A DNA stretch of 64,000 nt from Paroedura picta (GCF_049243985.1 NC_135378.1:36800941-36864940), one strand, 5' to 3'; numbered from the stretch's first letter, positions 12,586-25,255 are shown. Notes: a model not told the origin generated them from the sequence alone. A program made the numbers and translations.

Positions 12586-13077
12586 GTGTGGGGGGGGGGA
12601 GTTTCCTGGATCCTATTTTGACATTCCAACAGCTGCACAATAGTGGATCTCACTAGCACTTACTAGAGAATAACTGATACTTGCCAGAATAGTTACTAGG
12701 ACATACTGGAGGCACTCTCATTGAATTAGTAGGTGTTACCCCTGAGTAAATCTATCTAAGTATTGCACTCTCTAGTCACTGGAAATTGGTCTCATCAAAA
12801 TTCTATGGAATGTTATCTATTTTGGATCTGAGCCAACTGGGCCCCTCCTATCCACATAACTGACATTGAAAGTTCCCTTGGGCAAAGGGAGGTGTTGTGT
12901 TTTCTTTTCCCACTCCTGGAACTGAATATGTGCAAAAGGTGAAACAACCTGATGGATCAACAACATGCTAAGAGCCTATGTCTACATTTGTTATCTTGGG
13001 GGGCAGTTCAAAGTTAAACCTTTTCAGAACACAAACACCTCCTGATCCATTCAGTAAGTCTATACAAAGTGGCAATT

Positions 13078-13220
13078 AAGGTTGCCAGCTCTGCATTAGG
13101 AAATACCTGGAGACATTGGGGGTAGGGCTGGGAGTAGGTTGGATTTGGGGTGGAGAGGGCCCTCAGGGGAATATAATGCTATAAAGTCCACCCTCCAAAG
13201 TAGCCATTTTTTTATGTTGC
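13078..13220 (+). repeat. GTTGCCA-ended dispersed element
   Basis: The stretch starts with GGTTGCCAGCTCTGCATTAG and contains GGAAATACCTGGAGACATTG and ATAATGCTATAAAGTCCACC. The right half and right terminal repeat are missing. Confidence 0.7.
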
Positions 13221-13224
13221 TATA

Positions 13225-15360
13225 ATATCAGGGGATCCCAGGTGTCACCTACGGACTGGTACCTTTAGTGGTGATTTTGCTTCTTATCTGATTTGTCTGT
13301 TATCCACCCCTGTCTGCAGGCTCAGAAAACCTCTGGTTACCACAGAAATGGAACTTTTTGTTCTAGCTACTCCTTGTTAGTTAGTGCCTCCTGCAGTGGT
13401 CTCTGCTAGTGAAGCATCTGAAGTTCATATTAAACCTATGCCTGAGTTCTTTCCTGCATTTGGCTGTTTTAGTGCTGCTCTTGCATCATTCTTCTGTTGT
13501 TAGATGGAAACAAAGCGTAGATTATCCTGGTTCAAATCCCCATCTAGCTATGAAGCTCTTTGAGTCAGTCATTAGTTGTGAGGATGAAATATTTCTTGGG
13601 AGGATGAAAATGTGATGAGCCCATTAGGAACCCTTCTCAAATGAACAAGAAAACCTGTCTTTCTCCCTTCCCCACCATGCATTTTGCCAAGTTGAAAATC
13701 CTTGGGGGGCGGGGGGAAACTTCCCCAACACTTTACCTTTTCTTCTTAAAATATTCTAGTGGAAACTAATACCTGGTCCCAGTTAGAGCTCAGCAGCACA
13801 AGGGGAACACTGGAGACATGGCATGGCAGGCCAAGGTGTGCCAGCTTAGGGCACCACCCTCTATTTGCCACAAAGGAAGGGGAAATAGAGTGTATACTGA
13901 ATGAAAATGGCAAATTAAACGCCATATATACACAAATGCTTGCCCCCTGTTTTTTAAAGGGATTAAGCATGTATGCTGGTTAAAAACATTCTAGAAGATT
14001 TACTCTCCAGTTTACAAGAACTTGGAGGCAGAACAATAAATATTTCATGTACTCTACTCAGTATAACAACCATGTCTTCACCAGCTCTCTAGATTGTCTA
14101 ACCATTTCATAGGGTACATGCAGTGGGCACATACAGTTTAGTTGTTCTGTTTTACAAATAGGGATCATATTTTCCCATTCTGAGGTATAATAATAGTCAT
14201 GTAACAATAACTGTTATTTCTGCATTTGTGTTTTGAGCTGTGGGGAATACGGATAAGGCAAAATAGAAATTGCTCAGTTAAAGAAATGAACTCAAGAACT
14301 TGTACAGTTTTATAATTCTGCTAGCATACTTTATTTGTTTTTTTAAGCAAGTTCTCTCTCCCCCCCCCCCCCCTCTTAATATGGGAACATGCTTGAAATA
14401 ACAAAATTACCCTGAGGGACCTTTTTTGATATTATGTGTTCCCATCGCCCATTGGATTGCACTTGTGAGCCAATCCTATAATGAAAATTGTAATATCAGA
14501 GGAATTTGTCCCCACATGAATGAAAGAATTAAGGCAAATACTGACTTGTTTCCAGAATCTTTAATTTACTCCTGATTAACAAATGCAGGTCTTCTAATAT
14601 GATTTGTATAGGAATACTACCTTAATAATGTGGGCCTGTGAGGAAAATTGCACTATTACAATGCGCATAACGTGCTAGAATTTTAAGGACACACATAATT
14701 TCTGGATTTCACATATATTTAGAACATTTTTTCTGGAACTGGATTCAAGGCAAATTGTAATAATGTTAAAAACAACATGTAATTAGGAATCCATAAGAAG
14801 TATAAAAGACATTTAGCCATCACAGTGCCACCATTCTGATCTTGTCTTTATATATGGGCTGTTCAGACAAGGGACTTTCCCCTAATATGTAGGATTCTGG
14901 TGCTGACTTTCATACATGAACGTACCTTACAAAGCCACTGGCCTACCAGGATCAGTATTGTATCCTCAGATGGGCTCTCCAGGGTTTCAAATGAAGGATC
15001 TCTCAAGTTGCCTGCTAATTGATCCAGGCTTTCTCATCCAGGGTTTTGTGAACCCCTGGGGTTTCTTGACAGCCCTGGAAGGGTTTCCTGAATGGGTGGA
15101 AGTTAATTATTTCTATATTTGAAAAATAATCTTAAACATTTATCAGGTGATATGACTAATGATGGGCCTGGAGGGGGTGGGAAGGAGGGGAGCCTTGGTT
15201 GGGTCTGTACATAGCTTGGCTTCCCAATTGTATTATTTGCCATCATGACACTTCTGGGGTTTCTCAAAGCCTGAAGAATGTTTCAGGGGTTTCTCAATGG
15301 TAAAAAAAAAGTTGAGAAAAGCTGGATCAATCCCTTTGTAAACTGAAGGTGCAGGGCCAC
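13225..15360. other. Non-coding stretch, no gene seen
   Basis: AT-rich sequence with a poly-C run at 14361-14373. No repeat family or exon was recognised. Frames of about 70 codons at 13409, 13759 and 14916 show no protein resemblance. Confidence 0.45.
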
Positions 15361-15364
15361 TTGT

Positions 15365-15895
15365 GTGGCATTATTATTTATTTGATTTATTATTTTATTT
15401 TTTATATCACCCCTCCCCACAAATGGCTCAGGGAGATTTACAACAATAAGCACAGATAAAAACATTTTAAAAACATAGTTAAAAACCTTTTCCCGCCCCT
15501 TACCCTCTTTAATCTAATCCACTGGCTAACCATACTGGATAGTATAAGTACAGGGAAGCTAAGAAGAGGAGGGAGGCCCTTATGATTTCAGGCTGCCATG
15601 ACCTCAACCATGGACCTGATGGAAGAGTGCTGTATTACAGGCCCTGCAGTCTTTGATAGCTCCATCAGAGCTCGGAACTCAACTGACAAGTAATTCCACC
15701 AGTTTGGAGCCAGAGCCAAAAAGGCCCTCACTCTGGTTGAAGTCCGACAGACATCTTTAGGGCCAGGAATTACCAACAAATTGGTGATAGCAAAGTGCAA
15801 TGCTCTCCAGGGAACATATTGGGAGAGATGGTCCCTCAGATGTATATGCAGAGCAAGTGCTCTACTATTCATGTTTTTTTTAACACACCAAAATC
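15365..15895 (-). mobile_element. L2/CR1-like LINE, pol C-terminus and 3' tail
   Basis: On the minus strand the frame at about 15588-15902 contains RALHFAITNLLVIPGPKDVC, RTSTRVRAFLALAPNWWNYL and SVEFRALMELSKT. Related blocks are translated from the copy near 43.4 kb (RALHSTSSNRLVVPGPREVC, TRARAFSVLASTWWNELPKE). The tail box TGGCTCAGGGAGATTTACAA and a TTATT-rich end lie at 15365-15440. The copy is 5'-truncated. Exact clade (CR1 or L2) is uncertain. Confidence 0.75.
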
Positions 15896-15925
15896 GTGAC
15901 ACAATGCTGCAGAAAAATATATAAA

Positions 15926-16212
15926 AGGTAAAGGTATCCCCTGTGCAAGCACCGAGTCATGTCTGACCCCTGGGTGACACCCTCTAGCGTTTTCATGGCA
16001 GACTCAATACAGGGTGCCTTCCCCAGTGCCTTCCCCAGTCATTACCGTTTACCCCTCAGCAGCAAGCTGGCTACTCATTTTACCAACCTCGGAAGGATGG
16101 AAGGCTGAGTCAACTTTGAGCTGGCTGCTGGGATTGAACTCCCAGCCTCATGGGCAGAGCTTTCAGACTGCATATCTGCTGCCTTACCACTCTGCGCCAC
16201 AAGAGGCTCTAG
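15926..16212 (-). mobile_element. Sauria-type SINE (tRNA head, Bov-B-like tail)
   Basis: The reverse complement starts with a tRNA-like head (AGCCTCTTGTGGCGCAGAGT as A-box region and GGGAGTTCAATCCC as B box), then CAAAGTTGACTCAGCCTTCC, and ends CAGACATGACTCGGTGCTTG, which resembles the Bov-B 3' end. AT-rich AGAAATATAT-like sequence flanks both sides and may be the target site duplication. Confidence 0.85.
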
Positions 16213-17514
16213 AAATATATATATAACAAAACAAAAGAAAAAGCAGTTCTTAGAATTAAAGGGCAGACATGAACCTAAAATAATAAGGTGATCCCCACTC
16301 AGAAATAACTCTCGTTAAAGAAATTTGGCCATTCTCAGTTTATTGGTTTAACTATCTTCTGGTGCTCACCTTGGGTTCCAACTTCATTTGGAGAAAGTCT
16401 TTAAAGTATTTTAAATAAAATCAGAATAGGGATGAGAAAACGATATCAGATCATTGTTGTTGTTCATGTTTTGGAAGGTTTCCTCCTTTACATTTGTTGT
16501 TTTCAGCATTTGTGAGGCAGCAGTTTATTAGAATTTCTAATCCATTGGAACAGATCCTAATCTCTTAGAGGAGATCCTGTATCCCAAGGATATAATAGAA
16601 TCATTTTAATTTTCATCAAAGAACTTCACAAAAGGAATGAGCAGATTTGGGAGATTTGCCATCCACCCAGGGTGGAACAGATGTTTAATTCACTGAGTGA
16701 GAAAGTTAGGTTCAGAGACCATGAACAAATCAGAGTTTGTTAACAACAGACACAATTCTGGTTAACTGCCACATATAGGAACTCCTCTTAAACTGTTTGC
16801 TGAGATTAAAAATCAAAATCTTCAATAGAGATCCAGTTGATCTTGGCATCTGGGTGACGATGTGAAGGCACTGTCCACTGGTCCTTTTCCTTCAAAAATG
16901 GGAATGTTTCTCCCTCTATGTCTACACAAGATCATCACGTAGTTGTCCACCTTCCATCTTTTGCGCAGTTTTGTAACAGTTTTTCTCAAAAGCCACTGAA
17001 ATGAAAATCATTGAGAAAATGGAGAGCTGAGGGGTTCCCTAGCACTTTCCACCAATGAAGTGACTTAAAACTGTTTTAAATTTGATATGAGTGATGTAAA
17101 AGAAGTCTTCCATACAATTTTTCATAGACCAAGTGTCTTGTTTAAACTGTGCAAAACAACTATGTGATCTTAAAACACCAGAGATGGGTAGCCTGATTGG
17201 GATGGCACAGCCATGCTACCTAAGCATGCATTGTTGTTTTGCACAGGGAACGGCTTGAACTGAATGAGACCCCTGGGCCCACACAAAGTTGCCATGATGA
17301 GTCCTTTAGTCCAGCCTTCATCACGCTTTAATCAGGCCTTGTGGTGGTGTTGTGACAGAAAGGGGCAGGATGTTGCTGATGGATAGAGTGTCTCCCAATC
17401 TGTGCTGTATGAGGATTCTGAGTGAGAAGTTTGAGGCTGTCGAATGGCAATTCCAGAATGATTTATATTGCCTTTGATCCTCACAAGCCCCCAATGTATG
17501 ATGATCCATCAGTA
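16213..17514. other. Non-coding stretch, no gene seen
   Basis: Unique AT-rich sequence with no recognisable exon or repeat. Confidence 0.45.
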
Positions 17515-17668
17515 GGGATGCCAGTCCAGGTAGGAATTACAGCTCACCTCCAGACTCCAATTCCCCTGGAGAAAATTGATGGCATTGTACCCCACTGAGG
17601 GCTCTATCTTCCCCAGGCTCCATCCTCAAATCTGCAGGAGTTTCCCAACTTGTATGTGGCAACCATAC
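17515..17668 (-). repeat. GTTGCCA-ended dispersed element
   Basis: A fairly complete reverse copy of about 150 bp, from GATGCCAGTCCAGGTAGG to TTTCCCAACTTGTATGTGGC plus AACC. The two ends are imperfect inverted repeats. Confidence 0.7.
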
Positions 17669-18034
17669 TCCTTCATCCATCACCAGTGGCAACCCACCAC
17701 CAGGGGAGTGCTCAGATGTGACAACACAGCTGTGCTGGAAAAAGCCAGATGAGCCAGAAGCCATTTCATGTATAAAGAAGCGATTAGTACCAGGAGGAGA
17801 ATCTTACTGCTCTCTTCCCTTCTGGGTCTCGTTACAACAGGTTGGCAGGGGGTTTCACAGCCACTGGCTCTCCACATATAATCCTTCCATATCTTCAAGA
17901 GCATCAAAGGGTGATAAAAGTTTAATTGCTTTATATTAAATAGTAGCTAATGCTATATAGCAATGGTGTTCTACTTTTAATCCTTGCATTACAAGGAAAA
18001 TGTGCAGTCAATTCATGCCAGCCAGGCAGGCAGT

Positions 18035-18110
18035 TTATTTATTTTATTTTAGCCTGCCCTCCCCCTGGAGGCTCAGGGCCTGTTACAGCAAGCAAAATAT
18101 ACAATGATTC
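18035..18110 (-). mobile_element. L2/CR1-like LINE 3' tail
   Basis: A TTTATTTATTTTATTTTAGC run is followed by CCTGGAGGCTCAGGGCCTGT, the reverse of the LINE 3' box. It is a short 3' end only. Confidence 0.65.
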
Positions 18111-19514
18111 CATAAAATTTCCATATAAAATTTTACATAAATTGTAGAGATATAAAATACAAAAGTATATAGCTTGGCTACAATTCTTTTTTTAAACTAC
18201 CATAACACTTTAAAGGTCTGCTTATGTTTGTGTTAAGAGCAAGTTCCAGGCTATAACATTTCTCCAGCTTCTACTTCAGAACAGCAACTTCTTTTGGAAG
18301 ATTTTTTCCATGCATTTCATGCCACCCGGTAAGCGGGAAAGTGAAGCTTGTTTCTTTTTCAGCATTAGACTTTCTGACAAGTAACTTTCCATACTGATCC
18401 CTGCTGTGGGCATGCTAGACAGGATAGCAGCGAGAGCTACCTGAGATGGTATATATAGAAGGTAGGCATCTGTCTAAGCTACCCAATTAAGCAAGTCATC
18501 AGCTGTTTTCCTCTGCATCTCAGGATTCTCAAGCAATGGATAACGAGTCTGCAGATCAGTCTTCAAATGGCCTGTAAGAGTAATGCACTGTTAAACGGGA
18601 ACTGAGCTGCTGAATAAGTAGCAATTCATAGTCCAAGATCTGTTCCAAGGCCCTTTCCTGACCTATTGAGCTTTCACAAAGGTCACCAACCAACTGTGCA
18701 CTGAACACATTAAATGCATCAATTTTGCATGCCAAAAACACACACATTGATATAATCACACAAATATGTACTCTATCACAGAGTTATTGAGATAAAAACG
18801 TTTGAAGTATTTGCAAGCTGATCCCACCACAGATCTGGGTAATACTGAAGACAGAGCAGAAATCCAGAAATCTTTTTTTCATACTATTTACATGTTGTCA
18901 ACTCTTCAAGGGGCTCAAGAACAAAGGAGTCATTCCATTGCATCTTCCCCCTGGTCACCGCTTTGCAACAGAACCTGCAGTTGACACCGGCCCTGCGCTC
19001 ACTCAGCTCCTCCTCACTGTGGAAGGTCTCCTGGTACCTCTGCATGCTGCTGTGACATTCTGATGGCTACAGTGACACACTAGCCTGTCTCGTATGTATG
19101 ACACAGACAGCTTCACCAGCTGTTGTACTGAATAGCCCTTCCAGAAGACAAGAGAGCCCTTCCAGAAGACAAGCCAGTAATTCTAAGAAAGACTTGAGGG
19201 TCAGTCCAACTCTTATCCTGTCTAGTAGAGAAACAAGACAAAAGTCAGTTCCCCATGGAGTTGCAATGGAGGTAAAAAGTGCAGGTTGCTAATGGGCCTG
19301 GAGAAACTTACCCTGCCCCTTAACAGAGGTCTGAAGATTTGAAACTTTTCACAGCATCCCATCAAGCCTCGATTAAAGAGGCAGAGCTCTTTCTCCAGGC
19401 TGCCGGTGACACTAGGGGAGGGACATATGCCTCTGTTGATAAAGAAGCCAGATTAAGGCTCCTACATTACCATTTCCTTCAAGAAAGTGAGTGCAGGAAA
19501 CTGCAGGCACTCTT
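18111..19514. other. Non-coding stretch, no gene seen
   Basis: No exon was recognised. A small direct duplication, CCCTTCCAGAAGACAAG, sits at 19136-19152 and 19157-19173. Confidence 0.5.
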
Positions 19515-19743
19515 ATTGGTGCTAGGAATGCCACTCTCCAGGTGACACCTGGGGATTCCCCTGCTTTTATAGCTCATCTCCAGGTGAGAGAGATCAGTCC
19601 TCCCTGGAGAATACGGTTGCTTCAGAGGGTGGAATCTATAGCATTATGCTCCATTGATGTCCCTTCCCACACCAAATCCTGTCCACTTTCAGCTCCACCC
19701 CCAAAATCTCCAGGTATTTCCCAACCCAGTGCTGGCAATTCTA
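19515..19743 (-). repeat. GTTGCCA-ended dispersed element
   Basis: A reverse copy of about 225 bp. It holds CATTATGCTCCATTGATGTC, AGCTCCACCCCCAAAATCTC and TTTCCCAACCCAGTGCTGGC, matching the body of the other copies in the window. Confidence 0.75.
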
Positions 19744-20469
19744 ATTGGCACAAGTACCGGAATAAGACCACACTGTACAGTTCAAGCATTATCCTGCTTC
19801 ATCAGCCACAACTGAAAAACATTGCGGTTAGGTACACTGTAAATTGTTCCCAGTAAATAAAGTTTTAAGAGCCTCCGCCATTGGCAAACATTCAAGTTCT
19901 GGTACTGAACGGTCTCCTTTAACTTCTAATCCCCAAAATCTTTGTTTTCTCCCAGCCCATGAGGGAGGCCAGGTCTCCTGATATGGTAGGAGGCACCCCA
20001 AACTGTACTACTGCTTTATTTAGAGGTACTGTTTGGTGCAGCTGTCCTCTGTCTGTTCCATCTCAGAACGTGAAGTGTTCTATGCTAAGACACAGGGGTG
20101 GCTATTTGGATAGGAATTCTGTATATCCAGGGAACAAACAGGCAATCTCCAAACACCACAACCTAGCAGTTACTGGAGAAATGAAGGTAAAATAAAAGAA
20201 TGCTGGATGTGGATGCTGCAATGTGCATGCCATAACTGCCCCATTTTCTACCCCTTGACTATATGTAATAGTGACATGATCTGGCCTCTCTGCTGCCTGA
20301 ACCTCTGCTCCCAGATTTCCAGGTTGGTTAATATCCGCATTTGAATGTCCTCCAAAGACAGTCTCCTCCTGTACCTGCAACTTCTGCTTTCCGTGGGTCA
20401 TCTTTCCTTTGCTTGGGCAATTCTACTTCCCACTGGCTTTTCTTCTACATCATTAGTCAATCATCATTT

Positions 20470-20845
20470 GACTCAGGAGTTCATTGAGAAATGCTGTCTG
20501 GAATTTTGCCCCCAAGAGTGCTTGAGCCTAACTTGCCCCTGAGCTTTCTCAAGCAGCTGAGCTGCTAGTGTGGCAAGTTGTTTCAGGGGAGCTGTTGCTG
20601 TCATCAAAGAGCTCTTCTGGAATTTGGATTGAACAGCAGATATCTTGGAGGAAACACCCATTTCCACTTCCAGAACAGAGTCCATCGGTTTATCGGAAAG
20701 GGCATCTCCTTTAAGCAGCAAGTTTTGAAACTCCTCTGATAAGCCATTTATAAACCAGTGTTTCTCACACAGTGCTTTTATGGCTTGCCACTGGGCAAGG
20801 ATGCCCTCTCTGCAGTGCTGACTCCAAAACAGTTTTCTCACAACA
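20470..20845 (-). mobile_element. Possible gag-like fossil of an LTR retroelement
   Basis: The minus-strand frame of about 122 codons has a charged helical pattern with WFINGLSEEFQNLL and PMDSVLEVEMGVSSKI. This recalls the capsid region of Ty3/Gypsy gag proteins, which have an 'F..GL...L' helix followed by a '..LI..A..ID..L' helix. No LTRs or pol are recognisable nearby. Treated as a degraded fossil. A chance frame is the alternative. Confidence 0.35.
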
Positions 20846-21299
20846 CCTAGCTAAGCATGTGGAGATTCCCCTGCTTCTTTCCTATCAGGTTTTATACCTC
20901 TAAAGGGCCAAGGTGCTATTATAATGGCCTTTTATGACTGTCTGCAGGATACCTTAGTATTGCCCTCTTGGAAGACTGTGATTTGTTAACTGTGCTGCCT
21001 TCTGACTATTCCCAAACAGCAAAAATCCCGCTAAATATTCTCTGACATCAAACTCATCTTAGGCAGTGAAGCATAGCAAAGTGATAAGGAAATGGAATGA
21101 TGACACCTATTGGCTGGAGATGCTGCTTATACAATCATTTATTTAATGTTAATGTGCACAAAGGTGAAATTTCAAATATAGAATACAAGTCTTAACTATA
21201 CCCATAAACATCTGGGCACATTACTAAACTCAGCTGTCTTGCCTTTTTTCCTACCCATATGCCATTACATTTGTTGGCAAAGAGCTACTTGTTCTTGTT

Positions 21300-21528
21300 T
21301 ATTTGCTGCATTTGCACCCCCACCTTCCTCCCAAACAAAGTCCCAAAACAACTTATGATATTCTCTGCTCCTCCATTTACTCCTCACAGCCGCTCTTTGA
21401 GGTAAGTTAAGCTGAGGGTGTGTGAGTGGCCGGGCAAACTGCCATGGCAGAGTGGGGCTGAAGGCCTACGTCTCCTGGACACTAGTCTGACACTCTAACC
21501 ACTATTTCACACTGCCTCTTATGGTATA
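21300..21528 (-). mobile_element. tRNA-derived SINE (LINE-like tail family)
   Basis: The reverse complement shows the head (AGTGTCAGACTAGTGTCC region), CCACTCTGCCATGGCAG, the TCACACACCCTCAGC block and a degraded tail. It is close to full length but diverged. Confidence 0.65.
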
Positions 21529-21839
21529 CAGGGGTGGACTGGGATCTTAAACAGCCCTGGAGCAAGGGGAGCCCAGCAGCCCCCACAGTGCAGGCTGTTC
21601 TACTTCAGTCTGTTCAAAGTCATAGTATCAACTAAGCTCAGCTCCTAGCCACCAGTGGCCCTCCAGGGCTGTGACCAAGTGGGGCCCTTCCTGGTAAGTT
21701 AAAGGGCCAGTTATCCCCTGTTGGGCTATAAATTTGTTAAGTTGCAGGCAATTAATGATAAGGAATCAGACAGATGTTCTTTGGGGGCATGTTGGATTTT
21801 TAACTTTTTCCCCAAGAAATGGGGAAATGGTGGCTCTTT

Positions 21840-22100
21840 TCATGGTATAGTGGTTAAGAGTAGCAGCATCTAATCTGGCTAACTGGTTCCCTGTTCCTCC
21901 ATATGCAGTCAGCTGGGTGACCTTGGGCCCATCACAGTCCTGATAGTGCTGTTCTCACAGAGCAGTCCTGTCAGAAGCACTCTCAGCCTCATCTACCTCA
22001 CAGATGTCCGGGGAGAAGAAGGGAAGGCAATTGTAAGCTGCTTTGAGATTCCTTTGGGCAGTGAAAAGCGGGGTATAAAATCTAGCTCTCCTTCTTAGCA
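21840..22100 (+). mobile_element. tRNA-derived SINE (CTT-tailed family)
   Basis: Head GGTATAGTGGTTAAGAG, linker CAGCTGGGTGACCTTGGG, then GTAAGCTGCTTTGAGATTCC, AAAGCGGGGTATAAAAT and a short CTCCTTCTT tail. The copy is near full length. Confidence 0.85.
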
Positions 22101-22829
22101 TGGCCTTTCAATGGGTAAAGGAGGCTTCCTTAACTGTCAGGGCAGCTATCTAAGCCACACCTGCCTGAAGATCAAGAAAACCAGAACAGCAACTTTCTAT
22201 TCCAAAGTTCTTCTTGTTTATCTCTTTCTGGCCCTTTCCTCTAGTTCTAACCTCGAATTATCTCTACCAATCAGGAGAGGTCAGGTGCTAGTTTGTCCCT
22301 TCCAGCCACACTGGCATATATGAATAGTTAACTGTGATCCCTGATAACTATTAACATTCTTTCAAGAAACCCAAGCAGATGACATTATTGTAACCTTTTA
22401 CCTAGATAACATTTTGTTCCAGTAACAGCTGCTAATGAAACCCCAGCCTATCTCCCTCTTTACCCTTGGCTGTGCTTGGCAGAGAACAGGATATGGAAAC
22501 ATTCACTGGACATGAAAAGGTTACCTATCTTTGTAGTATTTCTTTGTTTTTCTTACCTGTATAAGAGCCCTGTACATAAGAGCACTTTTGACTGTAGACT
22601 GAGTATCGTGTTATGTTGATTTTGGCAGAGACATGAGCAACAAGCACATTCACGGGTAAAGAAAAATGGTAACCATTAAGCCTGTTTGCGGTATCTCCAC
22701 TGTTGGCTGCTACAAGCATGGCAGAAAAAGTCCTGTTGGAGGGATGAATGTTGAAGCCACTCTGTCCTCCTAATCTTTGATATATCCAGGCAAGACAGTA
22801 GCTGTGTTTAGGTCAACAAACTGCACCAA

Positions 22830-22976
22830 AATGCCTTGCTGCTGCCTGCTTCTGCATAGGAACCTTGGACTTCCTAGGTGGTCTCCTGTCCAAGCACTAC
22901 TCTCAGCTGACCTTGCATAGCTTCCAAGATCTGACATGATCAGGCCAGCTTGGGCCATCCAGGTCAGGGCAAGTGT
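22830..22976 (-). mobile_element. 5S rRNA-derived SINE
   Basis: The reverse complement keeps parts of the 5S rRNA internal promoter: GACATGATCAGGCCAGC and AGCTTCCAAGATCTGAC match the 5S 'GATCTCGTCTGATCTCGGAAGCTA' region, and CTCCTGTCCAAGCACTAC matches 'TACTTGGATGGGAGAC'. A SINE body (CTGCTTCTGCATAGGAACC) follows it. Not a functional 5S gene. Confidence 0.8.
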
Positions 22977-23745
22977 AGGATGACCCCATTGGCTTCATCC
23001 CCCAAGTCTGAGCTGAGCCAAACCATGCTGCTCTGCAGAGGTCTTTTGATCCAGGGTTGCTTTAATATCCCAATTTATCCCCGATTAACTACATTCTACC
23101 AAAAGTCAAAAGAGCTGGAAGGAGGATTGAGCTAGGGAAGCTGTGCTGAGAATGAGTTATCTGAATTGTTTCTCTGTAAAATTGCTTTCTGCCCAGTGGC
23201 AGGAAACATAGCACTTTGAGAGGCAAGACTTCATCACCCCCGAAAAAACTTCATGTCAGTTTTTTTGGGATCATGTCCTGGTCTGAGGAACTAGGATGCC
23301 CTGAGAACAGCAAAAGGGGAGAAAACCCAATCTGAAAATCCAGCCAGGAACCCAAAGATTATGCAAGCAAACAATTCTCCCCCCCCCCCAAAAAAATAAT
23401 GCAACTATTTATTACACAGTGCACATAATTATAGGACTAAAAATGACAATGCTGCCATTAAAACTCAAATCCCAGTGTGCAGCAGCAAGATGAAGTTGCA
23501 CATGTTCATTGTGTGCAATCTTTGGTTTACAGATGAACACAGACTGGGAATTTAACTATGGCCCAAGAGAGAATGGTGGCTCTTAGTTCCCATGCCTGCT
23601 GAAAGTGGGTTCCTTGGTTTATGCAGAACTGATTTACAACCATTCTTTGGGCCTTCACTTTTTGGGTTCGTATACAAGCTGCCTGGCCTTAAAAAGATAT
23701 TTTATGTCAATATAGTTTATGTGTGTGTTAATACAATTTTGACCA

Positions 23746-23774
23746 CTGAAGAAGACCCTCAGGGTCAAAATGTG
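23746..23774 (+). other. CTGAAGA-hairpin-AAAA motif
   Basis: CTGAAGA is followed by a perfect short hairpin (GACCC-TCA-GGGTC region) and AAAA. The layout copies the hammerhead core boxes with changes in both of them. It belongs with the similar motifs at 5928, 24941, 27618 and 49252. Confidence 0.35.
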
Positions 23775-23818
23775 TCAGGCCTTTCTGGTTATTATACATG
23801 TGTAAACATTATTATAGA

Positions 23819-24088
23819 GCCTCTTGAGGTGCAGGGTGGTAAGGCAGCAGAAATGTTGTCTGAAAGCTCTGCCCATGAGGCTGGGAATTCAATCCCAGCA
23901 GCCGGCTCAAGGTTGACTCAGCCTTCCATCCTTCCTGAGTACCCAGCTTGCTGGGGGGTAAATGGTAATGACTGGGGAAGGCACTGGCAAACCACCCCGT
24001 ATTGAGTCTGCCATGAAAACGCTAGAGGGCGTCACCCAGGGGTCAGACATGACCCGGTGCTTGCACCGGGGATACCTTTACCTTTTTA
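23819..24088 (+). mobile_element. Sauria-type SINE (tRNA head, Bov-B-like tail)
   Basis: The copy starts GAGCCTCTTGAGGTGCAGGG, has the B-box-like GGGAATTCAATCCC, then ACTGGGGAAGGCACTGGC, and ends CAGACATGACCCGGTGCTTG with a GGATACCTTTACCTTTTT tail. It is close to full length. Confidence 0.9.
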
Positions 24089-24357
24089 AACATTATTATG
24101 ATTCTTTGTAACTGGACATGCAACTTCATCTTGTTGCTGTATACTAGGATTTGAGTTTTTAGTGGTACCTTTGTATGTTGTTTTTAATCCTAACATTAGG
24201 TGCACTGTGTAATAAACGGTTGTATTTTATTTTATTTTTTTGTTTTGCCCAACCTTTGGGTTCCTGAACTAGGGTACCCTGTCATTGCTGGCGGCAGACC
24301 ACCTTTGTCTCATTCCTTGATATTCCTCTGCCTTGCCTCTCTTCATTGGAGACTAGG

Positions 24358-24575
24358 GTTGCTAGCTCTGGGTTGGGGAAAACGTGGAAACTTTGAGGAT
24401 GGGGTTTGCAGAGGTTGGGGTTTGGGGAGGGGAGGGACTTCAATGGGGTATAATGCCAAATAGTCCACCTTCTAAGTGGCTATTTTCTCCCAGGAAAACT
24501 GATTTCTGTTGCCTGGAGATGAGCTGCTAAAGTCCCCATCTGGCAAATGAGTCCAGTTCTCCTCTACTCCTGATG
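24358..24575 (+). repeat. GTTGCCA-ended dispersed element
   Basis: The stretch starts GGGTTGCTAGCTCTGGGTTG and contains GGGGTATAATGCCAAATAG, TGGCTATTTTCTCCCAGG and TTGCCTGGAGATGAGCTG. Nearly the whole body is present. The right end merges into other sequence. Confidence 0.75.
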
Positions 24576-24611
24576 GGTTTCCTTGAGATCTGAACTCAGT
24601 CTCCCCACTAG

Positions 24612-24672
24612 TGCAGCACTGACCAGGCTTCATGGGAATTGTAGTCCATGGAGATCCACAGTTTGGCCAGTA
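24612..24672 (-). mobile_element. Short hAT-like MITE fragment
   Basis: GCTTCATGGGAATTGTAGTC and CATGGAGATCCACAGTTTGG match one arm of the 102 bp near-palindromic element at 57826-57927. One end is lost. Confidence 0.6.
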
Positions 24673-24819
24673 ATGGATTTTATGACTGCTGGCTATTCTA
24701 TCCTTCTGTGTACTTTCCCTCCATCTGGTGTTCAGTATTATCCAACAGGCGACATAAAGGAGAACAAAAACACAACCTGAGAAACAGATGAGAACCAAAA
24801 AGGTTAGGGATGAAATAAA

Positions 24820-24985
24820 TTTTTAAAAATACACTTTATTAGAGCTCAAATAATTAAAAACCTTAAAAGAACATTAGTTGGCACACAAAACATCTGAGTA
24901 AGTATACAAGTATTGTCAAATTGCCAAGATCTAGACCTAATGCATTTTGATTTAACATATCTTCATCAGAGGTGAATTATACCAC
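24820..24985 (-). repeat. Repeat tail with CTGATGA motif
   Basis: On the minus strand CTGATGAAGATATGTTAAAT precedes CAAAATGCATTAGG, and an AATAAAGTG block lies about 130 bp downstream. The same order (CTGANGA hairpin, then AATAAA) is seen in the tail repeat at 27618. It may be a relative or a chance match. Confidence 0.35.
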
Positions 24986-25044
24986 TTCCAGTCTTACAAT
25001 GCTACCTGATGCCCCAGTCAATGATTCTTATTGAAGAGCCTGTG

Positions 25045-25255
25045 TGATTTGGTTGCTAATAGGTCAAGACTAGGATCCAGGAGACCCTGATTCATACTCC
25101 CAATTTGCCATGAAGCTTATTGGGTGATCCTGAATCAACTCCTCGCTCTCTCAGCCCAGCCTAGCTTGCAAAGTTGTTGGGATGATAAAATAGAGAGAAC
25201 AAGATACACCACTCTGAGCTCTTTAGAGGGGGAAAGGCTAAAAATGTGATAAGTA
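25045..25255 (+). mobile_element. tRNA-derived SINE (LINE-like tail family)
   Basis: The plus strand reads AGACTAGGATCCAGGAGACC, CATACTCCCAATTTGCCATG, GGGTGATCCTGAATCAAC and a tail of CTCTGAGCTCTTTAGAGGGG. It is diverged but near full length. Confidence 0.7.
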